Origin: Saccharothrix longispora
Lineage (GTDB): Bacteria > Actinomycetota > Actinomycetes > Mycobacteriales > Pseudonocardiaceae
Assembly (NCBI RefSeq): GCF_030852425.1
Contig: NZ_NSDM01000006.1
Location: 1-64,000, forward strand
DNA: 64,000 nucleotides
Reading direction: 5' to 3'
Shown here: piece by piece, positions 46,540 through 56,312 of the stretch
How positions within the stretch are numbered: position 1 is the stretch's first letter
Layout: every line of letters begins with the position of its first letter
Program-made: the position numbers and the translations under genes
The notes under the pieces: model-generated
Seen by the model: the letters and a program-made list of their open reading frames with translations, nothing else
The model's database searches: none
What the model was told of the DNA's origin: nothing

Positions 46540-46915
46540 TCGACGCTTCCGCGCTGCTGGAGGTGCTGATCGGCGCGGAGCCGGACACGCGGTTGCGGCA
46601 CCGGGTGGGGACCAGCGGACTGGTCGCACCGGAGGTGATCACGACGGAGGTGCTCGGCGTGCTCAGGCGCCGGCTCCGTTCAGGGCACCTGCGTCCCGAG
46701 CGGGCCGCGTGGTGGATGTCCTGCGCACCCATCGCGACCGTCGGGCACCGTCTCTGGCGAACCGGGTCCGGGACATGAGGCACAGCGTGACCGTGCCCGA
46801 CGCTTCCCACCCGCCCCTGGCCGAGCAGCCCGGCGTCCCGGTGATCACCTGCGACGGCAAGCTCGCCGGGTCGAACGGGCACGACGTCGACATCGAGGTC
46901 CACCCGGTCTCCTGA
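46524..46915 (+). pseudogene. Frameshifted VapC-type PIN-domain toxin
   Basis: The first frame encodes TVVIDASALLEVLIG (first PIN Asp) and ITTEVLGVLRRRLRSGHL (the Glu), then goes out of frame near 46709. The second frame continues with VDVLRTHRDRR, VRDMRHSVTVPDAS and GVPVITCDGKLAGS. In intact VapC the third motif is (Y/L)DAxYVALAE; here it has become PDASHPPLAE. One indel plus altered motifs suggest a dead toxin. Confidence 0.75.
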
Positions 46916-46974
46916 CGCGCGGAGGGCGACCCGCCGGGGTGCGCACCGGCGAGCCGCTCCACGACGCGGAACCC

Positions 46975-47883
46975 CTACCAGCCGCGCTCGGCCAGGCGGT
47001 GCGGCTGCGGGATCTCGTCGACGTTGATGCCGACCATGGCCTCGCCCAGGCCGCGCGACACCTTGGCCAGCACGTCCGGGTCGTCGTGGAACGTGGTGGC
47101 CTTGACGATGGCCTCGGCCCGCTGCGCCGGGTTGCCCGACTTGAAGATGCCGGAACCCACGAAGACGCCCTCGGCGCCGAGCTGCATCATCATCGCCGCG
47201 TCCGCCGGGGTGGCGATGCCGCCCGCGGTGAACAGCACGACGGGGAGCTTGCCGGCCTCGGCGACCTCGCGGACCAGCTCGTAGGGGGCCTGGAGCTCCT
47301 TGGCCGCGACGTACAGCTCGTCGGCGGGCAGGTTCTGCAACCGCAGGATCTCCGCGCGGATCCTGCGCATGTGGGTGGTGGCGTTGGAGACGTCACCCGT
47401 GCCCGCCTCGCCCTTGGAGCGGATCATCGCCGCGCCCTCGGTGATGCGGCGCAGCGCCTCGCCCAGGTTGGTCGCGCCGCACACGAACGGCACGGTGAAC
47501 TGCCACTTGTCGATGTGGTTGGCGTAGTCGGCGGGGGTCAGCACCTCGGACTCGTCGACGTAGTCCACGCCGAGGGCCTGGAGGACCTGGGCCTCGACGA
47601 AGTGGCCGATGCGGGCCTTGGCCATCACCGGGATGGACACCGCCTCGATGATGCCGTCGATCATGTCCGGGTCGCTCATCCGGGACACGCCGCCCTGCGC
47701 GCGGATGTCGGCGGGCACGCGCTCCAGCGCCATGACGGCCACGGCGCCCGCGTCCTCGGCGATCTTGGCCTGCTCCGGGGTGACCACGTCCATGATCACG
47801 CCGCCCTTGAGCATCTCCGCCATGCCCCGCTTGACGCGGGAAGTACCGGTGACCTGGGTGCCGGCGTCGGGTGAAGTGGTCAC
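46975..47883 (-). CDS. pdxS: Pyridoxal 5'-phosphate synthase lyase subunit PdxS
   Basis: The 302-aa TIM-barrel enzyme builds PLP from ribose 5-phosphate, glyceraldehyde 3-phosphate and ammonia from PdxT. Motifs include [22 protein letters not shown] (with the essential Lys), [21 protein letters not shown], and [18 protein letters not shown] 47883 is the start. It is a single gene here, divergent from the EF-G-like gene, while its partner pdxT is at 39788. The 283-bp gap upstream (47884-48166) holds promoters for both directions; no known element was recognised in it. Confidence 0.98.
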   Translation of the reverse strand: MTTSPDAGTQVTGTSRVKRGMAEMLKGGVIMDVVTPEQAKIAEDAGAVAVMALERVPADIRAQGGVSRMSDPDMIDGIIEAVSIPVMAKARIGHFVEAQVLQALGVDYVDESEVLTPADYANHIDKWQFTVPFVCGATNLGEALRRITEGAAMIRSKGEAGTGDVSNATTHMRRIRAEILRLQNLPADELYVAAKELQAPYELVREVAEAGKLPVVLFTAGGIATPADAAMMMQLGAEGVFVGSGIFKSGNPAQRAEAIVKATTFHDDPDVLAKVSRGLGEAMVGINVDEIPQPHRLAERGW

Positions 47884-48166
47884 GGCCAACCTTTCGGAGT
47901 AGTGGGGAGGACGCCACCGATGGTAAGGGCCACGTGGACCGCCGAAACAGGCCAATCCAGCCCTTTCTCGGCAGGCCACTCCACCTTCCCCCGCAGGTAG
48001 TGGCGTTCGCCACCTCCGACGACCGCGGAAGGCCTGGGACCGTGCCCGATCACGCCGCGCGACGACCCCCGGATTCCTCCTGCCGGGTCGAACCGGTCCG
48101 CTTGGGTTGTCCCCGGCGGCACACGGGTGTGAGATCGGACACCAAAGACTTGTGGAGGGCGGTCCC

Positions 48167-50260
48167 ATGGGCAACAAGAACCCCGACAACGGCCCCTCGG
48201 CAGGCGCGGTCGCTGTGGACGACCCGGCCAAGGTCCGCAACGTCGTGCTGGTCGGCCCCTCCGGCTCCGGCAAGACGACGCTCACCGAGGCCCTGCTCGC
48301 CGGCACCGGCGTCCTGCCCCGCGCGGGATCGGTCACCGAGGGCAACACCGTGTGCGACCACGACCCGGCCGCGGTGCGCCAGCAGCGGTCGGTCGGCCTC
48401 TCCGTCGCCCCCGTCCGGCACGGCGACGTCAAGATCAACCTGATCGACACCCCCGGTTACGCCGACTTCGTGGGCGAGCTGCGCGCCGGGCTGCGCGCCG
48501 CCGACGCGGCGCTGTTCGTGGTGAGCGCGGCGGAGGGCGTGGACGCCTCCACCACGGCCCTGTGGGAGGAGTGCGCGGCCGTCGGGATGCCGCGTGCCGT
48601 GGTCGTCGCGCGGTGCGACCACCAGCGGGCCGACGTGGTCGACGAGATCGCCTCCTGCCAGGCCGCGTTCGGCGCGGGCGTGGTGCCGCTGTACCTGCCC
48701 GGAGCGGACGGGGACGGAGCGGACGGGGACGGAGCGGGTGGGGGCGGTCTGGTCAACCTGCTCACCACCGACGACCCCGCCTACGAGGAGCAGCGCAACG
48801 CGCTCATCGAGGGGATCATCGCGGAGAGCGAGGACGAGACCCTGATGGACCGCTACCTCGCCGGCGAGGAGGTCGACCAGGCGACGCTGATCTCCGACCT
48901 GGAGACCGCGGTGGCGCGCGGCTCGTTCCACCCGGTGGTGCCGGTGTGCTCGCTGTCGGGCCTGGGGCTGCCCGAGCTGCTCGACGGCATCACCCGTGCC
49001 TTCCCCTCGCCGCTGGAGCGCCCGCTGCCCGCCGTGACCGGCGTGGACGGCGTCCCCCACCCCCGCGTCGAGGCCGACCCGGACGGGCCGCTGGTCGCGG
49101 AGGTCGTGCGCACCGCCGTCGACCCCTACGTGGGCCGGGTGTCGCTGGTGCGCGTGTTCTCCGGGACGCTGCGCCCCGAACGCCCGGTGCACGTGTCCGG
49201 GCACGGCATGGCCGACCGCGGGCACGAGGACCACGACGCGGACGAGCGCGTGGCGCACGTGTACTCGCCGCTGGGGGCGACCCTGCGCGAGGTGCCGTAC
49301 TGCGTGGCGGGCGACCTGTGCGCGCTGACCAAGATCGGCTCGGCCGAGACCGGGGACACGGTGTCCTCACCGGAGCGGCCGCTGCTGGTGGCGCCGTGGG
49401 AGGTGCCGGAACCGCTGCTGCCCGTGGCGATCGTGCCTCGCAGCCGCAGCGACGAGGACAACCTGGCCCGCAACCTGGGCAAGCTGGTGGCGGGCGACCC
49501 GACGCTGCGGCTGGAGCGCAACGCGGAGACCCACCAGCTGGTGCTGTGGTGCATGGGCGAGGCGCACGCGGACGTCGTGCTCGCGCGGCTGCGCGCCGGT
49601 GGCGCGGAGGTCGACACCGAGCCGGTGCGGGTGGCGCTGCGCGAGACGTTCGCCGCGCGGGCCGAGGGGCACGGGCGGCACGTGAAGCAGTCCGGCGGGC
49701 ACGGCCAGTACGCGGTGTGCGACATCGTCGTGGAACCGCTGCCGCGCGGGGCGGGCTTCGAGTTCGCGGACCGGACCGTCGGCGGCGCGGTGCCCCACCA
49801 GTTCGTCCCGAGCGTGGAGAAGGGCGTGCGGGCGCAGCTGGCGCGCGGGTTGCAGGGCGGGCACCCGGTGGTCGACGTCCGCGTCACGCTGGTGGACGGC
49901 AAGGCGCACTCGGTGGACTCCTCCGACGCCGCGTTCCAGACGGCGGGGTCGCTGGCGCTCAAGGACGCCGCCGCGAACGGCGGCACGTGCCTGCTGGAAC
50001 CGCTGGACGAGGTGGTCGTGCGGCTGCCCGACGAGCACCTGGGCACCGTGCTGGGCGACCTGTCCGGCCGGCGCGGCCGGGTGCTGGGCACCGAGGCGGA
50101 CAGCGCCGGGTACAGCGTGATCAGGGCGGAGGTGCCGGCGACCGGGCTGCTGCGCTACGCCGTGGAGCTGCGCTCGCTGACCTCCGGCACCGGCACGTAC
50201 ACCCGTCGGTTCAGCCGCTACGACCCGCTGCCGCAGGCGTTGGCGGCCCAGGTGAGGTGA
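48167..50260 (+). CDS. Elongation factor G-like GTPase (EF-G2)
   Basis: The 697-aa protein has the EF-G layout with G1 GPSGSGKTT and G3 [12 protein letters not shown]. The G4 motif NKxD reads ARCDHQ, and the G2 region is altered, so guanine specificity may be relaxed. Domain IV has [20 protein letters not shown]. It matches the actinobacterial EF-G2 group (M. smegmatis MSMEG_6535 type), which binds GTP but does not support translocation. A three-fold repeat of GDGA residues (near 48710-48745) marks an insertion. It stands away from the str operon. Its role is unknown. Confidence 0.9.
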   Translation: MGNKNPDNGPSAGAVAVDDPAKVRNVVLVGPSGSGKTTLTEALLAGTGVLPRAGSVTEGNTVCDHDPAAVRQQRSVGLSVAPVRHGDVKINLIDTPGYADFVGELRAGLRAADAALFVVSAAEGVDASTTALWEECAAVGMPRAVVVARCDHQRADVVDEIASCQAAFGAGVVPLYLPGADGDGADGDGAGGGGLVNLLTTDDPAYEEQRNALIEGIIAESEDETLMDRYLAGEEVDQATLISDLETAVARGSFHPVVPVCSLSGLGLPELLDGITRAFPSPLERPLPAVTGVDGVPHPRVEADPDGPLVAEVVRTAVDPYVGRVSLVRVFSGTLRPERPVHVSGHGMADRGHEDHDADERVAHVYSPLGATLREVPYCVAGDLCALTKIGSAETGDTVSSPERPLLVAPWEVPEPLLPVAIVPRSRSDEDNLARNLGKLVAGDPTLRLERNAETHQLVLWCMGEAHADVVLARLRAGGAEVDTEPVRVALRETFAARAEGHGRHVKQSGGHGQYAVCDIVVEPLPRGAGFEFADRTVGGAVPHQFVPSVEKGVRAQLARGLQGGHPVVDVRVTLVDGKAHSVDSSDAAFQTAGSLALKDAAANGGTCLLEPLDEVVVRLPDEHLGTVLGDLSGRRGRVLGTEADSAGYSVIRAEVPATGLLRYAVELRSLTSGTGTYTRRFSRYDPLPQALAAQVR

Positions 50261-50275
50261 CCGGCCCGGTCGGGG

Positions 50276-51805
50276 TCACGTGTTCTGCGGGAACCCGAGG
50301 TTCACCCCACCGTGCGCCGGGTCGGGCCACCGGCCGGTCACGACCTTCGTCCGGGTGAAGAAGTGCACGCCCTCCGGGCCGTAGGCGTGCGAGTCGCCGA
50401 ACAGCGAGTCCTTCCACCCGCCGAACGAGTAGTACGCCACCGGCACCGGGATCGGCACGTTGACGCCGACCATGCCGACCTCGACCTCGTGCTGGAACCG
50501 CCGCGCCGCGCCGCCGTCGTGGGTGAAGATCGCCGTGCCGTTGCCGTAGGGGTTGGCGTTGACCACCTCCAGCGCGTCGTCGTAGGTCGCCACCCGCACC
50601 ACCGACAGCACCGGCCCGAAGATCTCGTCCCGGTACAGCGCCGTGTCCACGCCCACGTGGTCGAACAGCGTCGGCCCGAGCCAGAACCCGTCCGCCTCGC
50701 CGTCGATCGCGTGCGACCGGCCGTCCACGACCAGGGACGCACCCTCCGCCCGCCCGTTGTCCACGTAGGACAGCACGCGGTCGCGGTGCGCGCCGGTGAC
50801 GAGCGGCCCCATCTCGCAGCCCGGCCGGCGGCCGTCGCCGACGTGGAGGTCCCGCACGCGGTCCACGATCTTCGCGACCAGTTCGTCGCCCACCGGCTCG
50901 ACGGCGACGACGACCGAGATCGCCATGCACCGCTCCCCCGCCGAGCCGAACCCGGCGGACACCGCCGCGTCCGCCGCCAGGTCGAGGTCGGCGTCGGGCA
51001 GCACGACCATGTGGTTCTTGGCCCCGCCCAGCGCCTGCACCCGCTTGCCGTGCCGCGTGCCGGTCTCGTAGACGTACTTCGCGATCGGCGTGGACCCGAC
51101 GAACGAGATCGCCTTCACGTCGGGGTGCTCCAGCAACCGGTCCACGGCGGGCTTGTCGCCGTGCACCACGTTCAGCACGCCGTCGGGCAGGCCGGCCTCG
51201 GCGAACAGCCCCGCGATGAAGTTCGCCGCCGACGGGTCCTTCTCCGACGGCTTGAGCACCACGGTGTTGCCGCACGCGATGGCGTTGGGCACGAACCACA
51301 GCGGCACCATGGCCGGGAAGTTGAACGGGGAGACGACGCCCACCACGCCCAGCGGCTGCTGGATCGACCACACGTCCACCTTGGTGGAGGCGTTCTCGCT
51401 GAACCCGCCCTTGAGCAGGTGCGGGATGCCGCAGGCGAACTCCACCGCCTCCAGCGCGCGCTGCACCTCGCCCGCCGCGTCGGACAGCACCTTGCCGTGC
51501 TCGGCGGTGACGATCGCGGTCAACTCGCCCTTGCGGGCGTTGAGCAGCTCGCGGAACGCGAACATGACGTTCGCCCGCTGCGCCAGCGACGCGCCGCGCC
51601 ACCGCGTGAACGCCTCACCGGCGCTCGCCACCGCCTCGTCCACGACGGCCGCGTCGGCGAGGTCGACGCGGCCGGCCACCCGCCCGGTCGCCGGGTCGAA
51701 CACGTCGCCCGACCGCGCGCCCTCGCCCTGCCACGGCTTGCCGCCGATCCAGTGCCCGATCCTCTTGGGCTCGATCCTCTCGGGCTCGATCCGCACGGTG
51801 CTCAC
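50276..51805 (-). CDS. mmsA: CoA-acylating (methyl)malonate-semialdehyde dehydrogenase
   Basis: The 509-aa aldehyde dehydrogenase has the catalytic Cys in SAGERCMAISV, FNFPAMVPLWF and PSEKDPSAANF; the overall match is MmsA/IolA type, which uses CoA to form acetyl- or propionyl-CoA. GTG 51805 overlaps the aminotransferase stop (GTGA). With a beta-alanine aminotransferase upstream it would convert malonate semialdehyde to acetyl-CoA, the last step of uracil degradation. The N-terminus has a short repeat ERIEPERIEPKRI-like segment (RIEPERIEPKRIG). Confidence 0.92.
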   Translation of the reverse strand: MSTVRIEPERIEPKRIGHWIGGKPWQGEGARSGDVFDPATGRVAGRVDLADAAVVDEAVASAGEAFTRWRGASLAQRANVMFAFRELLNARKGELTAIVTAEHGKVLSDAAGEVQRALEAVEFACGIPHLLKGGFSENASTKVDVWSIQQPLGVVGVVSPFNFPAMVPLWFVPNAIACGNTVVLKPSEKDPSAANFIAGLFAEAGLPDGVLNVVHGDKPAVDRLLEHPDVKAISFVGSTPIAKYVYETGTRHGKRVQALGGAKNHMVVLPDADLDLAADAAVSAGFGSAGERCMAISVVVAVEPVGDELVAKIVDRVRDLHVGDGRRPGCEMGPLVTGAHRDRVLSYVDNGRAEGASLVVDGRSHAIDGEADGFWLGPTLFDHVGVDTALYRDEIFGPVLSVVRVATYDDALEVVNANPYGNGTAIFTHDGGAARRFQHEVEVGMVGVNVPIPVPVAYYSFGGWKDSLFGDSHAYGPEGVHFFTRTKVVTGRWPDPAHGGVNLGFPQNT

Positions 51806-53076
51806 AGCACGTCCTCCAGGATGCCCAGCGCTTCTTCGACCTCGTCCTCGGTCACCGTCATCGGCGGCGCGAGGCGGATCACGTTGCCGTACAGGCCGCC
51901 CTTGCCGACCAGCAGACCGCCCTCCCGCGCGCCCTCCAGCACGGCCGCGGCCTTCGCGGGGTCCGGCTCGCCCGCCGGGCCCACCAGTTCGACGCCCACC
52001 ATGAGCCCCTTGCCGCGCACGTCGCCGACGGCGGGGCGGTCCTCCGCGATGCGACGCAGCCCGTCGACCAGCCGCTCCCCCAACTTGGCGGCGTTGGCCT
52101 GGAGGTCGTGGTCGAGCAGGTAGTCGAGCGTGGCCAGCGCGCCCGCCGTGGAGATCGGGTTGCCGCCGAACGTGGAGATCGAGTTGGCCGTGAAGGAGTC
52201 CATCAGGTCGCCGCGCGCGACCACGCCGCCGATCGCCAGACCGTTGCCCAGGCCCTTGGCGAACGTCATCGCGTCCGGCACCACGCCGTGCGCCTGGATG
52301 CCCCAGAAGTGCTCGCCGGTGCGGCCCCAACCGGTCTGCACCTCGTCCGAGACCAGCAGGATGCCGTACTCGTCGAGCACCTCCTTGAACGCGGCGAACA
52401 ACCCGTCCGGGGGCAGCGAGAACCCGCCGACGCCCTGGATCGGCTCGACGACCATGCACGCCACGTCGCCGGCGGTGGACGTCTCCAGCACCTCGCGCAG
52501 GTCCGCCACGCACGCCGCGACGTAGTCCGCGTCCGACAGGTCCTTGAAGGGGCTGCGGAACCGGTAGCCGCCGTGCACCCAGCTCACCTTGACGGGGCTG
52601 AGCGAGGACGTCGACCAGCCGCGGTTGCCGGTGATCGCGACGGTGCCGAACGCCCGGCCGTGGTAGGAGTTGCGCAGGGCGAGGACCTGGTCGCTGCGCC
52701 GGTACCCGGTGGCCAGCATGAGCGCCGTCTCGTTGGCCTCGGTGCCGGAGTTGGTGAAGAAGACCTTGGCGTCCGGGATGCCGGACAGCTCCGCGATCCG
52801 CTCGGCCAGCTCCACCTGCGACCGGATCAGGTAGAGCGTGGAGCTGTGCAGCACGCCGGTGTCGAGCTGGGACCGGATGGCGTCGGAGATCTCGGGGACG
52901 TCGTAGCCGATCGCGTTGGTCAGGATGCCCGCGAAGAAGTCCAGGTAGGTGCGGCCCTCGCGGTCGGTGACGCGCCGACCGGACGCGCTCGCCAGCTCGA
53001 TCGGCCGCTCGTAGTAGAGGGCCATCCAGGCGGGCATCACGGCGCGGTGCCGGGCCAGCAGCTCCTCGTGGGCCAT
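51802..53076 (-). CDS. Class III aminotransferase, probably beta-alanine:2-oxoacid
   Basis: The 424-aa PLP enzyme has VFFTNSGTEANETALMLA, LLVSDEVQTGWGRTGE and the Schiff-base Lys in MTFAKGLGNGLAIGG. Class III enzymes transfer omega-amino groups. Its overlap with mmsA, its divergence from PucR and the nearby dihydropyrimidinase genes make beta-alanine (or 3-aminoisobutyrate) the likely substrate. ATG start (53074-53076). Confidence 0.9.
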   Translation of the reverse strand: MAHEELLARHRAVMPAWMALYYERPIELASASGRRVTDREGRTYLDFFAGILTNAIGYDVPEISDAIRSQLDTGVLHSSTLYLIRSQVELAERIAELSGIPDAKVFFTNSGTEANETALMLATGYRRSDQVLALRNSYHGRAFGTVAITGNRGWSTSSLSPVKVSWVHGGYRFRSPFKDLSDADYVAACVADLREVLETSTAGDVACMVVEPIQGVGGFSLPPDGLFAAFKEVLDEYGILLVSDEVQTGWGRTGEHFWGIQAHGVVPDAMTFAKGLGNGLAIGGVVARGDLMDSFTANSISTFGGNPISTAGALATLDYLLDHDLQANAAKLGERLVDGLRRIAEDRPAVGDVRGKGLMVGVELVGPAGEPDPAKAAAVLEGAREGGLLVGKGGLYGNVIRLAPPMTVTEDEVEEALGILEDVL

Positions 53077-53191
53077 CGCGTCCTCCGGTCGTCGGTCACA
53101 GCAGTCCCTGCCCGCGAGTCTGCTGGGCGCGTGCGGGGGCCGCCATGCACAACCTGTACCGCTTTGCCGGTGCTGCCATTACGTTGTGTCC

Positions 53192-54859
53192 ATGTACCCC
53201 ACGGTCGCCGAGGCGCTCGCCCTGCGGGTGGTCCGCCGAGGCCGCCCGGTGGTGGTCGCGGGCGCCGCCGGGGTGGGCCGGCGGGTGCGCTGGGTGCACG
53301 CGGCGGAGATCGCCGACATCGCGCACCTGCTGCGCGGCGGCGAGCTGGTGCTGACCACCGGCATCGCGCTGCCCGAGGACGCGGCGGGGCTCACCCGGTA
53401 CGTGGACGACCTGGCGGCGGTGGGCGTGTCGGGGCTGGTCGTGGAGCTGGTGCGGCGGTGGAGCGACGAGGTGCCGGGCGCGCTGGTCGCCGCTGCCGAG
53501 CGGCACGGGCTGCCGCTGGTCACGTTGGCGCGCGAGACGCGGTTCGTGTCCGTGACCGAGGCCGTGGTGTCGCTGATCGTGGACGCCCAGCTCGCGGAGC
53601 TCCGGGCCTCCGAGCAGGTGCACGAGACGTTCACCGCGCTCACCGTGGCGGGCGCGGAGCCGGCCGAGGTGCTGCGGGAGGTGGCGCGCACGTCCGGGCT
53701 GCCCGTGGTGCTGGAGACCCTGGGGCACGAGGTGCTGGCCTACGACGCGGCCGGGCAGGACCCCGCGGCGCTGCTCGCCGACTGGGGCGACCGGTCGCGG
53801 GCGGTCAGCGTGCCCGAGCGGACCGCGTACCACGAGCGGGCGGGGTGGTTGGTGACCGTGGTCGGCGCGCGGGGCGCCGACTGGGGGCGGCTGGTGCTGG
53901 TCACGCCCGAACCGCCGCCGCACCGGCAGGTCGTGGTCGCCGAACGGGCCGCGTCGGCGCTGGCCGTGCACCGGCTCGTGGCGCGGGACCGGGAGTCCCT
54001 GGAGCGGCAGACGCACCGGACGCTGCTCACCCAGCTGCTCGGGCAGCCGCCGCACGACCTGCCGGCGCGGGCGGCGGCGCTGGGCGTGCCGCTGGACCGG
54101 CGGCAGCTCGTGGGGGTGGCGATCAGGCCGGGCGCGGCGCCCGCGCCCGCGCAGGCGCTGGCGACGCAGGAGGTGCTGAGGGACCTCGCCGAGGCGACGG
54201 CGTTGGCGGCTCGGCGAGTGACGGTGCCCGCGCTGGTCGGGGTGGTGGACGACACGAGCGTGCGGGCGTTGCTCTCGGTGCCGCCGCAGACGGCGCTGGA
54301 CGGCGTGCTGCGGCGGCTGGCGTGCGAGGTGCACCGGACGGCGGCGGCGACGCAGCACGCGCTGCCCGTCGTGGTCGCCGTGGGGACGACCGTGACCGGG
54401 GCGGCGGACGTGCGGCGTTCGTTGGGCGAGGCCGCGCACGTGGCCGGCGCGGCGCTGCGCTCACCGGGGTCGAAGCTGTACCACCGGCTCGACGACGTGC
54501 GGTTGCGCGGGCTGCTGCACCTGCTGCGCGAGGACGAGCGGGTGCGGGCGTTCGCGGACCGCGAGCTGGGGCCGCTGCTGTCGCGCGACGGCAACCAGGG
54601 CAGCCGCCTGGTGGAGCTGCTGCGGCGCTTCTGCGAGAACGGCGGCAACAAGTCCGCCGCCGCGGCCGCCGCGCACCTCTCGCGCACCGCGTACTACCAG
54701 CAGTTGGCGCGCATCGAGCAGGTGCTGGGCGTGTCGCTGGAGGACCCGGAGTCGGTGCTCTCGCTGTACGTCGCCCTGCTCGTCCACGAGTCGGGCGACG
54801 TGCCGGGAGCGGGCGGGCGCGACCCTCAGCCGCCGCACCCGCCCGGGGCGTCCCGCTAG
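53192..54859 (+). CDS. PucR-family transcriptional regulator
   Basis: The 555-aa protein has the N-terminal PucR domain (MYPTVAEALAL... AEIADIAHLLRGGELVLTTG), a middle GGDEF-like region, and the C-terminal HTH_30 (NGGNKSAAAAAAHLSRTAYYQQLARIEQVLG). PucR proteins control purine, pyrimidine or amino-acid nitrogen catabolism. It is divergent from the aminotransferase/mmsA operon and likely activates it. ATG 53192 is used; a GTG two codons upstream is possible. Confidence 0.93.
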   Translation: MYPTVAEALALRVVRRGRPVVVAGAAGVGRRVRWVHAAEIADIAHLLRGGELVLTTGIALPEDAAGLTRYVDDLAAVGVSGLVVELVRRWSDEVPGALVAAAERHGLPLVTLARETRFVSVTEAVVSLIVDAQLAELRASEQVHETFTALTVAGAEPAEVLREVARTSGLPVVLETLGHEVLAYDAAGQDPAALLADWGDRSRAVSVPERTAYHERAGWLVTVVGARGADWGRLVLVTPEPPPHRQVVVAERAASALAVHRLVARDRESLERQTHRTLLTQLLGQPPHDLPARAAALGVPLDRRQLVGVAIRPGAAPAPAQALATQEVLRDLAEATALAARRVTVPALVGVVDDTSVRALLSVPPQTALDGVLRRLACEVHRTAAATQHALPVVVAVGTTVTGAADVRRSLGEAAHVAGAALRSPGSKLYHRLDDVRLRGLLHLLREDERVRAFADRELGPLLSRDGNQGSRLVELLRRFCENGGNKSAAAAAAHLSRTAYYQQLARIEQVLGVSLEDPESVLSLYVALLVHESGDVPGAGGRDPQPPHPPGASR

Positions 54860-54863
54860 TCCG

Positions 54864-55322
54864 CTAGGGCAGTCCGGGCGCCTGGACCGGCAGCGCGCCG
54901 AGGTCCGGGATGTGCTGCGCGGTGCCGGACTGCACCAGCCGCAGCTCCGGCGCGAGCGGCGCGGCGGGGGCGGGCATGGTGCGGGCGTGCGGCGCGAGGG
55001 CGTCGGCGGCGAGCGCCTCCGCGTTGGCCGGGACGTTCGGCGCGGACGGCACCTGGAGGCCGGCGGGCGCGGCGATGTGCGGCGCCTTCACCTCGGGCAG
55101 CGCGGCGGGCGCCGAGGCGGGCAGCATCACGGCCCGACCGCTGAGCAGGTCGGTGGCCGGCTTCGCGACGTCGAGGCCGACGGAGGGCGCGTGGCCCGCG
55201 GTGTCGTCGACGACGTCGAGGGGGGCTTCGGCGGCGTTCGCGGCGGAGGCGAGCAGCGGCGAGGCGCCGGCGGCGAGCAGGGCTGCGGCACGCAGGAGTC
55301 CGCGCGTGCGGTTTCCGGACAC
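54864..55322 (-). CDS. Small secreted Ala/Pro-rich protein
   Basis: The 152-aa protein starts at GTG 55322 (AGGAA upstream) and has a signal peptide (SGNRTRGLLRAAALLAAGASPLLASAANA). The mature part is a low-complexity Ala/Pro/Val/Leu sequence with LPEVKAPHIAAPAG and APELRLVQSG. No known domain. It converges on PucR with a gap of four bases; each stop sits in a CTAG word. It is the first gene of the block that splits the pyrimidine locus. Confidence 0.7.
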   Translation of the reverse strand: MSGNRTRGLLRAAALLAAGASPLLASAANAAEAPLDVVDDTAGHAPSVGLDVAKPATDLLSGRAVMLPASAPAALPEVKAPHIAAPAGLQVPSAPNVPANAEALAADALAPHARTMPAPAAPLAPELRLVQSGTAQHIPDLGALPVQAPGLP

Positions 55323-55547
55323 GGTGTTCCTAACCTGGTTGGGGACCTGCAACGATGACCTCACCACCATCGGCTGCCGGCAAACCCGCACTGAACCGCT
55401 CGATCAGGTGACTGACCCTCCGTACTCGCACTTATCTCGATCGGGTGATCCACTAGTAGCCCGTAGGGGTTGTCGCGCAACCGGCCGCGCCGGCAGCGTC
55501 GGGCGGTGGACGCCCGGGGCAACCCGCCCGCCGTCGAAGGGAATGCC

Positions 55548-56294
55548 GTGAGCAGTACCGCCGCCGACCGGTGGACGCGCCGCTTCCACCCCGTGCCCGA
55601 CGCACCGCACCGGGTGGTGTGCCTGCCGCACGCGGGTGGTTCCGCCAGCTCCTTCTTCGCCGTCTCCCGGGCGTTGTCCCAGCGCTCGGTGGACGTGGTG
55701 GCCGTGCAGTACCCGGGCAGGCAGGACCGCAGGCACGAGCCGTGCGTGGAGTCCCTGGTCGAGCTGGCCGACCTGCTGGTGGACGTGGTGCTGCCGCTGG
55801 CGGACCGCCCGCTGGCGCTGTTCGGGCACAGCTACGGCGCGAGCGTGGCGTTCGAGCTGGCGGTCCGCCTGGAGGCGCGCGGCGTGGCCGTGCACGGGCT
55901 GTTCGCCTCGGGTCGCCGCGCGCCCGGCGTCCACCGCGACGAGCAGGCTCACCAGCTGCCCGACGACGAGCTGCTGGCCGAGATCCGGAAGCTGAACGGC
56001 ACCGACAGCGGCGTGCTCCAGGACGACGAGATCCTGCGCATGGTGCTGCCCGCCATCCGCGCCGACTACAAGGCCGCGGAGACCTACCGGTGGGAGTCGG
56101 GGCCGAAGGTGCGCGCGCCGCTGCGGGCGTTCATCGGGGACAGCGACCCGAAGGTCACCGAGGCCGAGGCGCGTCGGTGGGCCGAGCACACCGAGGGGGA
56201 CTTCGACCTGGAGGTCTTCCCCGGCGGGCACTTCTACCTCACCGCGCACGCCGACGCCGTCGTCGAGCGCATCGCGCGCCACTGCGGTCGATGA
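55548..56294 (+). CDS. Type II thioesterase (NRPS/PKS editing)
   Basis: The 248-aa alpha/beta hydrolase has FCLPHAGGSAS-like VCLPHAGGSASSFFA, QYPGRQDRRHEP, the nucleophile in LFGHSYGASVAFELA, and the His in FPGGHFYLT. This is the RifR/GrsT type that removes misprimed acyl groups from carrier proteins of antibiotic synthases. No NRPS or PKS is within the window. GTG 55548 follows GAAGGGA. It converges with an LAL regulator gene, a combination seen in natural-product clusters. Confidence 0.93.
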   Translation: MSSTAADRWTRRFHPVPDAPHRVVCLPHAGGSASSFFAVSRALSQRSVDVVAVQYPGRQDRRHEPCVESLVELADLLVDVVLPLADRPLALFGHSYGASVAFELAVRLEARGVAVHGLFASGRRAPGVHRDEQAHQLPDDELLAEIRKLNGTDSGVLQDDEILRMVLPAIRADYKAAETYRWESGPKVRAPLRAFIGDSDPKVTEAEARRWAEHTEGDFDLEVFPGGHFYLTAHADAVVERIARHCGR

Positions 56295-56312
56295 CGGCGC
56301 CGGCGTGCGCGG

